This document shows positions 1-5,473 of a DNA stretch of 7,791 nt, one piece after another (the stretch's first letter is position 1; every line of letters starts with the position of its first letter). Location: assembly GCA_044356825.1 (NCBI GenBank), contig JBIKVM010000141.1:1-7791 (forward strand). The letters run 5' to 3'. Under the pieces are notes generated by a model. It was not told the origin of the DNA. It saw only the letters and a program-made list of their open reading frames with translations, and searched no databases. The position numbers and the translations under genes are program-made. This DNA is from JAUREX01 sp044356825. Lineage in GTDB: Bacteria; Pseudomonadota; Alphaproteobacteria; Rhodobacterales; Rhodobacteraceae.

Positions 1-727
1 CGGGCAGGGCAAAGACGATCTCTCCCTCGGCGGCTGGAAAGGCATGCAGATCGACCCAGAGATCGGGCGCTGCGTCGATCTGGAGGCAGGCCCGCCCGCG
101 CCCGCACTCAGGCGGAAAGAGAACGGGCAGCGGCCATGCGAGGGCGGCATCGTCGCCCATCTTGCGCGCCACGAGTTCGGCATAGGCTGCGTTCGCCCAC
201 AGCACCATCCCCCCCGCCCCGGTGCGCCAGATCGGCAGCGGCGCGCTGTCGGCGATGGCGCGCAGCGCGGCCAGTTCCTCATCCTGCGCGCGCTGCGAGA
301 GGGTGTCGAGCGCAAGCACCCGTCCCTCGCTGTGCGGATCGCACAGCGTGATGCGTGTGAGGCCTCCGCGCCATTCAGCCAGAAGCGCCACCGGGTTTCC
401 CGTCGCGCTGTCGAGCCTGATCCGGCCAGCCGACGGCAAGGCACGCAGCGCCGCTTCAAAGCCCGGGAATAGCGGCGCGAGATAGGATTGCAGCCGCGCC
501 CATGCCGACCCGCGCACGGCAACCGCCCCCAAAAGGGCCCGCCCCGCCTCGGTCGCATCGACCAGTGTGGGCCCATCGAAAAGAAAGACAGTGCCACCGT
601 CGCGGTCGTCGAACACCGATCCCTCGGCAAGCCCCGAGCGCCGTTGCATGATTGCGGCAACCGTGAGCGCTGCAAGCGCCCCGCCAAGCGCGATCGCGAA
701 CATCGCAAGCAGCGTAGCCAGACCCAA
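1..727 (-). CDS. Membrane-anchored PAS-domain sensor protein, probably a histidine kinase (N-terminal part, runs off left edge)
   Basis: The frame stays open for 242 codons from TTG at 727 to the window edge. An N-terminal hydrophobic segment (about residues 2-26) is followed by Gln-Arg-Arg, so it looks like a single membrane anchor with a cytoplasmic body. Residues about 47-130 form a degenerate sensor-like module beginning VFLFDGPTLVDATEAGRALL. Residues about 152-242 resemble a PAS domain, with LPIWRTGAGGMVLWANAAYAELV matching the PAS_7-type pattern 'LPvW..d..G.ivW.N.AY'. The kinase core would lie beyond the edge and is not seen. I chose the TTG start because GGAGGG lies 4 nt upstream; in-frame GTG at 793 and TTG at 766 lack a good ribosome binding site, and the 793 start would fall inside the CtrA-type box. 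It lies downstream of the aldolase on the same strand, but a 115-nt gap with its own putative control site suggests separate transcription. A DivL-like role is possible but is inference only. Confidence 0.72.
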   Translation of the reverse strand, partial: MGLATLLAMFAIALGGALAALTVAAIMQRRSGLAEGSVFDDRDGGTVFLFDGPTLVDATEAGRALLGAVAVRGSAWARLQSYLAPLFPGFEAALRALPSAGRIRLDSATGNPVALLAEWRGGLTRITLCDPHSEGRVLALDTLSQRAQDEELAALRAIADSAPLPIWRTGAGGMVLWANAAYAELVARKMGDDAALAWPLPVLFPPECGRGRACLQIDAAPDLWVDLHAFPAAEGEIVFALP

Positions 728-728
728 T

Positions 729-737
729 TCACCCTCC
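729..737 (-). promoter_or_regulatory. Ribosome binding site deciding the TTG start of the PAS sensor gene
   Basis: On the minus strand GGAGGG ends 4 nt before the TTG at 727. The same stretch also precedes an overlapping GTG at 731, but that frame gives an arginine-rich protein without recognisable features, whereas the TTG frame gives a membrane segment followed by a PAS domain. Confidence 0.5.
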
Positions 738-781
738 GGACGCGAAACGACGCGCGCAGGATTCAACCTGTGCGATATATC

Positions 782-798
782 GTTAAGCAACACTTAAC
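782..798. promoter_or_regulatory. CtrA-type binding site, perfect palindrome upstream of the PAS sensor gene
   Basis: The sequence is GTTAAG-N5-CTTAAC, a perfect 6-bp inverted repeat. It reads as TTAA-N7-TTAAC on both strands, which is the full consensus for the alphaproteobacterial response regulator CtrA. It sits 55 nt upstream of the chosen TTG start, in a 115-nt intergenic gap of a GC-rich genome where TTAA is rare. A second 10-bp palindrome, CGATATATCG (773-782), adjoins it on the gene side and could supply a -10-like TATATC on the minus strand. That spacing would place the box over the -35/spacer region, so activation versus repression cannot be decided. That CtrA actually binds is inference from the motif. 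Confidence 0.62.
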
Positions 799-842
799 CA
801 GAGCGTGTTTTCTGAACCCCTCGCGTCGGCGGAGGAATGCCC

Positions 843-1616
843 TCAGGCCCCGCCATGCTTCCAGCGCCGGGCCGCGGCCCGCGCGCCGGTGGTCAGGATC
901 GCGCAATCGATGTCGACGGCGGTGAAGGTCGTGCCAGCCGCGATCGAGGCCTCGATGATGGATGCATCGCGCGAGAGGATCCCGGCCGGCTTGCCGGCAG
1001 CCCGTATCCTGCCGACTGCGTCGAGGATCGCGGCGCGCACCTCGGGGTGGCTGCTCTGGCCCGGATGGCCCATCGAGGCTGCCAGATCGGCAGGCCCGAC
1101 GAAGATGCCATCGACCCCCTCGACGGCGGCGATCTCCTCGATCCGGCCGAGCGCCTCGGTGGTCTCGACCTGCACGATCAGGCAGATCTCTGAATTGGCG
1201 CGGGCGACATAATCGGCAATGGCGCCGTAGCGGTTCGCGCGCACATGGCCCGCCACGCCGCGCACGCCCTGCGGCGGATAGCGCACGGCGGCGGCGGCCT
1301 GCGCGGCCTCGGCCGCGCTCTGCACATAGGGCACGAGGATCGTCTGCGCCCCGACATCAAGCAGACGCTTGATTTCCACCGCATCGTTCCAGCCCGGGCG
1401 CACGATGGGGCTGACGGGCCAAGGCGCAATGGCCTGAAGCATCGCCTGCACGGTGGCAAGGTCGATGATGCTGTGCTCGGTGTCGATCACCATCCAGTCG
1501 AAGCCGCAACTCGCCAGGGCCTCGGCGTGGCCCGAACCCGGGATCGTGCACCACACCCCGATCTGCTGGCGAAAGTCGCGCAGCGCGGCCTTGAACGTGT
1601 TCACCGGCAGATCCAT
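843..1616 (-). CDS. HpcH/HpaI-family aldolase (class II, pyruvate-dependent)
   Basis: The 257-residue product matches the usual length of HpcH/HpaI aldolases (about 250-265), which cleave 4-hydroxy-2-oxo acids such as 4-hydroxy-2-oxoheptane-1,7-dioate or 2-dehydro-3-deoxyglucarate to pyruvate (or a close relative) and an aldehyde, using a divalent metal in the cytoplasm. Signature residues are present at the expected spacing: Asp45 and His48 in IDTEH, Arg73 in VRPGW, the metal ligand Glu151 in VQVET, and Asp177 in VGPADLA. Residues 89-97 (GAQTILVPY) and 111-122 (VRYPPQGVRGVA) are also typical. The start at 1616 is preceded by a purine-rich AAGGGGGGGA on the minus strand. The frame extends 114 codons farther upstream, but that extension would cross the control region and the start of divergent dctP and has no family similarity. 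The gene diverges from the TRAP operon, suggesting a shared pathway. The exact substrate cannot be read from sequence. Confidence 0.93.
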   Translation of the reverse strand: MDLPVNTFKAALRDFRQQIGVWCTIPGSGHAEALASCGFDWMVIDTEHSIIDLATVQAMLQAIAPWPVSPIVRPGWNDAVEIKRLLDVGAQTILVPYVQSAAEAAQAAAAVRYPPQGVRGVAGHVRANRYGAIADYVARANSEICLIVQVETTEALGRIEEIAAVEGVDGIFVGPADLAASMGHPGQSSHPEVRAAILDAVGRIRAAGKPAGILSRDASIIEASIAAGTTFTAVDIDCAILTTGARAAARRWKHGGA

Positions 1617-1755
1617 GGCATCCCCCCCTTGCGCAGCATTCCGACCCATGCGTTGCAGACTAGACGGTCGCCTTGGGGAATGAAAGCGCGCGGCTGGACA
1701 AGGGGCCGAAACGGCGGCAAGGTACATCTGCATACCATCTGCGGATATTTCCAGC
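1617..1755. promoter_or_regulatory. Divergent control region between the aldolase gene and the TRAP operon
   Basis: The 139 bp must hold the promoters of both flanking transcription units. Visible elements are a GGTA-N8-TACC inverted repeat (1721-1736), two direct copies of CATCTGC (1725-1731 and 1736-1742) with an 11-bp period, roughly one helical turn, and a small GCCG-AAA-CGGC hairpin (1705-1715). TTGCAG at 1653 is a weak -35 candidate for the plus strand, without a clear -10. No regulator gene is adjacent in the window. The region's regulatory role follows from gene arrangement; the individual elements are tentative. Confidence 0.5.
1621..1630 (-). promoter_or_regulatory. Ribosome binding site deciding the aldolase start
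   Basis: On the minus strand AAGGGGGGGA lies 4 nt before the ATG at 1616. It is the only strong Shine-Dalgarno-like run near the start of the conserved aldolase sequence and supports the short (257-residue) form over the long upstream extension of the frame. Confidence 0.5.
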
Positions 1756-2757
1756 ATGCCGTTTACCGGTTCGATTTGCCGAAGGTCCATTCTGGCCGGG
1801 GCCGCCGCTGCGCTCTGCACACCCCGCATAGGGGCGGAGTCGCCGGTCGTCCTGCGCCTCTCCACACCCGCCACCGCCACGGACCAGCGCTCGCGCGCGC
1901 TCGCGGAGATCTTCGCGCCGATGGTCGCCCCCTTCGCGCAACTCGAGATACACCACAACGCGACCCTCTTCCGTCAGGGTAGCGAAATCGAGGCGATCGC
2001 GCGCGGTAACCTTGAGATGGCGCTTCCCTCGGCACAGGACATCGCGGCCTTCGTGCCCGCGTTCTCGGTGCTGACGGCGGGGTATCTCTATCGCGATGCC
2101 GTGCATCAGCGCGCGGTCTTCGCCTCAGACCTCATGGACCCGCTGCGAGAGCGTCTCGCGGCCGCGTTCGGGGTGCGCCTGATCGCGGTCTTCTATCTCG
2201 GGCGGCGGCATCTGAACCTGCGCACGACGGCGCCGGTGCAGGTGCCCGCGGATCTCGCCGGTGTCCGCCTGCGGATGCCCGCCGCCGCCGCCTGGCAATT
2301 CCTGGGCGCGGCTCTTGGGGCGCTGCCCGTTCCGCTGGCTTTCGGCGAGATCTACACGGCCCTCCAGACTGGTGCCATCGACGGGCAGGACAACCCCCTG
2401 CCCACGATCCGCGACAGCCGCTTTGACGAGGTGACGCGCCAGATCGTGCTCACGGGGCATCTGGTCGACATGACCTATCTCGCCGTCTCGGAGCGCGTCT
2501 GGCAGGGCCTCGGACCACCCGAGCGCGCAGCCTTGGCAGTCGCCGCCGAAGCCGCCGCCGACCACGCGCGCATCGCGCAACTGCGGCTTGAGGATGAGCT
2601 GGCCGACACCTTCCGCGCCGGGGGCCTCGCGGTCTATGCCCCGGATGTGGCGGCCTTTCGCGCCCGGGTCGAGGCTGCCTATGCCACCGCGCCCTTCGCG
2701 GGCGATTGGCCCCCGGGCATGGCCGAGCGCCTGCGCGCCCTCGGCGCCGAGGGCTGA
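1756..2757 (+). CDS. dctP: TRAP transporter substrate-binding protein, DctP family
   Basis: The 333-residue product is a periplasmic solute receptor that captures an organic acid and delivers it to the DctQM membrane complex. The N-terminus has a twin arginine (CRRSILAG, residues 8-15) before a short hydrophobic stretch, with probable cleavage near Ala27, so export may use the Tat route. The family signature runs from about residue 168 to 218: LAGVRLRMP with the carboxylate-binding arginine expected at Arg173, then PVPLAFGEIYTALQTG and AIDGQDNPLPTI. The length is typical of the family. The start at 1756 has only a weak ribosome binding site (GCGGAT, 9 nt upstream). An in-frame TGA at 1681 limits any upstream extension. 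It is the first gene of dctPQM, and dctQ begins 2 nt after its stop. A carboxylate ligand is expected from the family; whether it is a C4-dicarboxylate, sugar acid or aromatic derivative is not visible. Confidence 0.93.
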   Translation: MPFTGSICRRSILAGAAAALCTPRIGAESPVVLRLSTPATATDQRSRALAEIFAPMVAPFAQLEIHHNATLFRQGSEIEAIARGNLEMALPSAQDIAAFVPAFSVLTAGYLYRDAVHQRAVFASDLMDPLRERLAAAFGVRLIAVFYLGRRHLNLRTTAPVQVPADLAGVRLRMPAAAAWQFLGAALGALPVPLAFGEIYTALQTGAIDGQDNPLPTIRDSRFDEVTRQIVLTGHLVDMTYLAVSERVWQGLGPPERAALAVAAEAAADHARIAQLRLEDELADTFRAGGLAVYAPDVAAFRARVEAAYATAPFAGDWPPGMAERLRALGAEG

Positions 2758-2759
2758 GG

Positions 2760-3215
2760 ATGGCGCGCGCATTCAGGCTGTGCGCCGATCTGGTCGCGGC
2801 GGCACTGCTTGCCGCGCTTCTCGGCGTCACGCTCTGGCAAGTCCTGGCGCGTGGCCCGGTCGGAGTGGCGGCGGCCTGGACGGTGGAGCTGTCGCTGACC
2901 CTCTGGCTCTGGCTCGTCCTGTGGGGCGCGGGGGTCGTGCTGTCGGGGGCCGGACACATCGGGTTCGACGCGCCCGCCGACCCGCAGGGTCTCCGGCGCT
3001 CCATCCGCGTCATGGCCGACGTGGCGGTCGCGGCGGTGCTGGCGGCCTCGCTGCCGGCGGTGATCGACTATCTACTCTTCCTGCGCGCACGGCAGAGCGC
3101 GACCCTGCCCCTGAGCGTCGGCGCCATCTATGCGCCGTGGCTCATCCTCGCGCTCGCGATTGTCCTGCGCGCGATGGTCAGGTTCGGTCATGTCCTCCGT
3201 TCGGGTACGCGATGA
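2760..3215 (+). CDS. dctQ: TRAP transporter small membrane subunit, DctQ family
   Basis: The 151-residue product is the small integral membrane subunit that helps anchor and orient the large DctM subunit. Four hydrophobic segments are visible at about residues 8-29, 40-61, 83-106 and 117-139. The middle segment reads WTVELSLTLWLWLVLWGAGV followed by HIGFD, matching the family pattern of a Trp/Glu at the start of helix 2 and a His-Ile-x-x-Asp after it. The start at 2760 was chosen because GAGGG lies 6 nt upstream and membrane segment 1 follows at the usual distance; the frame extends 18 codons farther into the end of dctP with no family similarity. It begins 2 nt after dctP ends and overlaps dctM by 4 nt (ATGA), so translation of the three genes is probably coupled. 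Confidence 0.9.
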   Translation: MARAFRLCADLVAAALLAALLGVTLWQVLARGPVGVAAAWTVELSLTLWLWLVLWGAGVVLSGAGHIGFDAPADPQGLRRSIRVMADVAVAAVLAASLPAVIDYLLFLRARQSATLPLSVGAIYAPWLILALAIVLRAMVRFGHVLRSGTR

Positions 3216-4504
3216 CGGACGCCCTCGGGGGCTGTCTTGCGGTCGTCGCGGTGCTGGCGGCAGCCGGTGTGCCGGTGGGGCACGCGCTGCTGGCGGGGGC
3301 CACCGTCTATGTCTTCCTCGCCGGGGCGGACCCAGCGCTGGCGGCGGCGCAGATGCTGCAGTCGTTACACGAGGCCTATCTGCTGCTCGCGGTCCCCCTT
3401 TTCATCCTGGCCGCAAACCTCATGATCGCGGGAACCCTAGGGGACCGGCTGATGAACCTCGGTGTCGCGCTCTGTGGGCGGCTGCGGGGCGGGTTCGGAC
3501 ATGCCGACATCGCGGTGTCGGTCCTGTTCGCCGGGATGTCGGGGTCTGCCATCGCCGATGCGGCCGGTCCCGGGCGGCTTGGCTTCGATCTGATGACCCG
3601 GGGCGGGGGCTATCCGCGGGCCTATGCCGCAGCACTGACGGCGGCGTCGGCAACGGTCGGGCCCATCATTCCCCCCTCCATCCCGATGCTGCTTTATGCA
3701 CAGGTTTCGGGGCAATCGGTCTGGCATCTCTTTCTGGCCGGGGTGGTGCCGGGCCTTATGGTCGCGGCCGTGATCGCGCTCTTGCATCATCGCCTTGCGG
3801 TCCGGCTCGGCCTGTCGACTGCCGCCGCAATGCCGCACCACGACGTGTCGCGCGCCATATGGCGGGGCCTGCCGGTGATCTTGCTGCCAGCTATCCTGCT
3901 CGGCGGGATGCTGGACGGGTTGATGACGCCAACCGAGTCCGCCGCAGTCGCGGCATGCGCGGCGCTGATCCTGACCCTCGCGCTTGGCGCGTGGCGGCCG
4001 CGCGACATCGCGGCGGCCTTCGTCCTCAGCGCACGGCAGGCCGCGGCGGTAGGCTATGTCGCCGGCAGCGCCTTCATCTTTGCCCATATCCTTGCCGCCG
4101 AGGGGGTGGCTGGCAACCTCGCAGGCTGGATCGGCGCCGCAGCACCGGGGCCTGCCGGCTTCCTCATGCTCGCGATCGCCCTCATCCTCTTGCTTGGCTG
4201 CGTCCTCGACACGGCGGCGATCATCCTAGTTGTGCTGCCACTTCTTCTGCCCACCGCTGCGGCGGCGGGGGTCGATCCGGTGCATTTCGGCGTGGTGGCC
4301 GTCGTGGCCTGCATGACCGGCCTCATCACACCGCCCTACGGGATGGTCGTGTTCGTCACGAGCACGCTGAGCGAAGTGTCCCCGGCCGAGATCTTTCGGG
4401 CCGTTGTGCCCTTCGTCGGCGCGCTGATCGCAGCTGTCGCGATCCTCGCGGCGTTTCCGGGCCTTTCGCTGTGGCTGCCGCGGCTCGCGGGCTACGCGGG
4501 CTGA
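3212..4504 (+). CDS. dctM: TRAP transporter large permease, DctM family
   Basis: The 430-residue product has the usual length for DctM, the large channel-forming subunit that moves the DctP-delivered acid inward, typically driven by a sodium gradient. Family motifs appear in order: LFAGMSGSAIADAAG (105-119), AALTAASATVGPIIPPSIPMLLYA (140-163), LMTPTESAAVAA (237-248), LLGCVLDTAAIILVVLPLLLP (327-347) and MTGLITPPYGMVVFV (368-382). Many hydrophobic segments fill the rest. The start at 3212 overlaps the dctQ stop as ATGA; the frame stays open upstream through dctQ and into dctP, but that part is out of family and is a shadow. The stop lies inside the left arm of the inverted repeat at 4497-4517, 5 nt from the convergent potC-like gene. 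Confidence 0.96.
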   Translation: MTDALGGCLAVVAVLAAAGVPVGHALLAGATVYVFLAGADPALAAAQMLQSLHEAYLLLAVPLFILAANLMIAGTLGDRLMNLGVALCGRLRGGFGHADIAVSVLFAGMSGSAIADAAGPGRLGFDLMTRGGGYPRAYAAALTAASATVGPIIPPSIPMLLYAQVSGQSVWHLFLAGVVPGLMVAAVIALLHHRLAVRLGLSTAAAMPHHDVSRAIWRGLPVILLPAILLGGMLDGLMTPTESAAVAACAALILTLALGAWRPRDIAAAFVLSARQAAAVGYVAGSAFIFAHILAAEGVAGNLAGWIGAAAPGPAGFLMLAIALILLLGCVLDTAAIILVVLPLLLPTAAAAGVDPVHFGVVAVVACMTGLITPPYGMVVFVTSTLSEVSPAEIFRAVVPFVGALIAAVAILAAFPGLSLWLPRLAGYAG

Positions 4505-4517
4505 GGCGATCAGCCCG
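4497..4517. terminator. Inverted repeat at the convergent junction, possible two-way terminator
   Basis: A perfect 8-bp stem (CGGGCTGA / TCAGCCCG) with a 5-nt loop (GGCGA) occupies the junction of the converging TRAP and ABC operons. The dctM stop codon (4502-4504) lies in the left arm and the potC-like stop codon (4510-4512, minus strand) in the right arm. Neither side is followed by a T-run, so intrinsic termination would be weak; it may instead block 3' exonucleases. Part of the symmetry arises because both genes end in GGGCTGA. Confidence 0.4.
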
Positions 4518-5463
4518 GTGTCAGGCCGCGGAGCCGCTCCGAGCGCCTGCGCAAGAGTTCTGTCACCGTGAGCAGCGCGATCGAGACGATGACAAGGATC
4601 GTCGCCATCGACAGGATCGCGGGACTGATCGCCTCGCGGATCCCGTTCCACATCTGGCGCGGGATCGTCTGCTGGTTGACGTCGGCAAGAAACAGAACCG
4701 CCACCACCTCATCAAAGCTCGTGACGAAAGCGAACAGCGCCCCCGACACCACACCCGGCAGGATGAGCGGCAGGGTGATCTTGAAGAAGCTGCGCGTCGG
4801 ACTCGCCCCGAGTGAGGCGGCGGCGCGCGTCAGTGAGCGGTCGAAGCCCGAGAGCGTCGCGGTGACGGTGATGATGACGAAGGGGATCCCGAGCGTCGCA
4901 TGAGCAAGGATCACGCCCACCCAGCCCGTCATCCGCCCGCAGACCGGATCGGCGCCGGGTGGGGTGAAGATCGCGCAGGGGTTCGAGTAGAAGAAGAAAA
5001 GCCCGGTTGCGGTGATGATGATCGGCACGATCATGGGCGAGATCAGGATTGCCATGATCGGCCGCCGCCACGGCATCTCGGGCCGCGACAGACCAAGGGC
5101 CGCGAGCGTCCCGAGCCCCGTCGCGATCACGGTCGAGAAAAAGCCGATGATGAGCGAGTTCTTGGCCGCCCGGATCCAGGCCGCGTTTTCCCACACATCC
5201 GCCCACCAGGTCGAATCGCGCGGCGCCTCGGGCGGCAGCGTCTGCCCGAAGGTCAGCAGCAGGTCGTACCAGCGCAGGCTGTAGCCCTCGGGATCGAAAG
5301 CGAGCATCTTGGGAGTAAAGGTGAAATAGGGCTCGGCGTTGAACGACAGCGGAATGACGATCAGGATCGGCGCGATCAGGAAGATGAAGATCAGCACGCA
5401 AAGCGCGATATAGACCGCCCGCCAGAGCCGCTCGAGTGGTGTCGCATAGACCGGAAGTGCCAT
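4510..5463 (-). CDS. potC: ABC importer permease, PotC-like
   Basis: The 317-residue product is an inner-membrane permease of the polyamine/opine/iron-type ABC importer family. Hydrophobic segments lie at about 17-40, 103-125, 136-159, 181-204, 233-259 and 282-302. The cytoplasmic coupling (EAA) loop is RAAASLGASPTRSFFKITLPLILPG (213-237, with the conserved Gly219, Leu231 and Pro236). The product is longer than E. coli PotC (264 residues). The extra length lies in the periplasmic stretch between helices 1 and 2 (about 41-102) and in a loop after helix 3 (161-180) that holds Cys163 and Cys175, perhaps a disulfide pair. It starts 10 nt after the upstream permease stop, with GAGGG in the gap, so the two permeases are co-translated. 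The family is clear; polyamine as substrate is only one possibility. Confidence 0.92.
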   Translation of the reverse strand: MALPVYATPLERLWRAVYIALCVLIFIFLIAPILIVIPLSFNAEPYFTFTPKMLAFDPEGYSLRWYDLLLTFGQTLPPEAPRDSTWWADVWENAAWIRAAKNSLIIGFFSTVIATGLGTLAALGLSRPEMPWRRPIMAILISPMIVPIIITATGLFFFYSNPCAIFTPPGADPVCGRMTGWVGVILAHATLGIPFVIITVTATLSGFDRSLTRAAASLGASPTRSFFKITLPLILPGVVSGALFAFVTSFDEVVAVLFLADVNQQTIPRQMWNGIREAISPAILSMATILVIVSIALLTVTELLRRRSERLRGLTPG

Positions 5464-5473
5464 CGCCCTCGCC

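Noticed and set aside
803..840. A possible terminator after the aldolase gene (CCTC...GAGG pairing).
   Set aside because: The stem is at best about 6 bp with a bulge and has no T-run after it on the minus strand.
44..925. Several plus-strand frames antisense to the PAS sensor gene.
   Set aside because: They have Arg/Ala/Pro-rich shadow composition, while the minus strand encodes a membrane anchor and a PAS domain across the same bases.
1807..1818. A possible lipoprotein cysteine (Cys21) in the DctP leader.
   Set aside because: The residue before the cysteine is Leu, not Gly, Ala or Ser, so the lipobox is not satisfied, and TRAP receptors are usually soluble.
1617..1958. A 114-codon N-terminal extension of the aldolase frame, starting at 1958.
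   Set aside because: It crosses the divergent control region and the start of dctP on the other strand, has no family similarity, and a strong ribosome binding site precedes the ATG at 1616, which gives the standard aldolase length.
1245..1982. A 245-residue plus-strand frame covering the aldolase gene antisense.
   Set aside because: Its His/Arg-rich composition is without recognisable domains, and the opposite strand carries a conserved enzyme.
2588..3211. A 208-codon upstream extension of the dctM frame.
   Set aside because: It overlaps the end of dctP and all of dctQ, is rich in Arg/Pro/Gly like a shadow frame, and the ATGA overlap at 3212 gives a normal DctM.
3130..4815. A 561-residue plus-strand open frame.
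   Set aside because: It is Arg/Gly-rich, runs antisense to or out of frame with dctM and the potC-like gene, and crosses the convergent junction; it is a product of GC bias.
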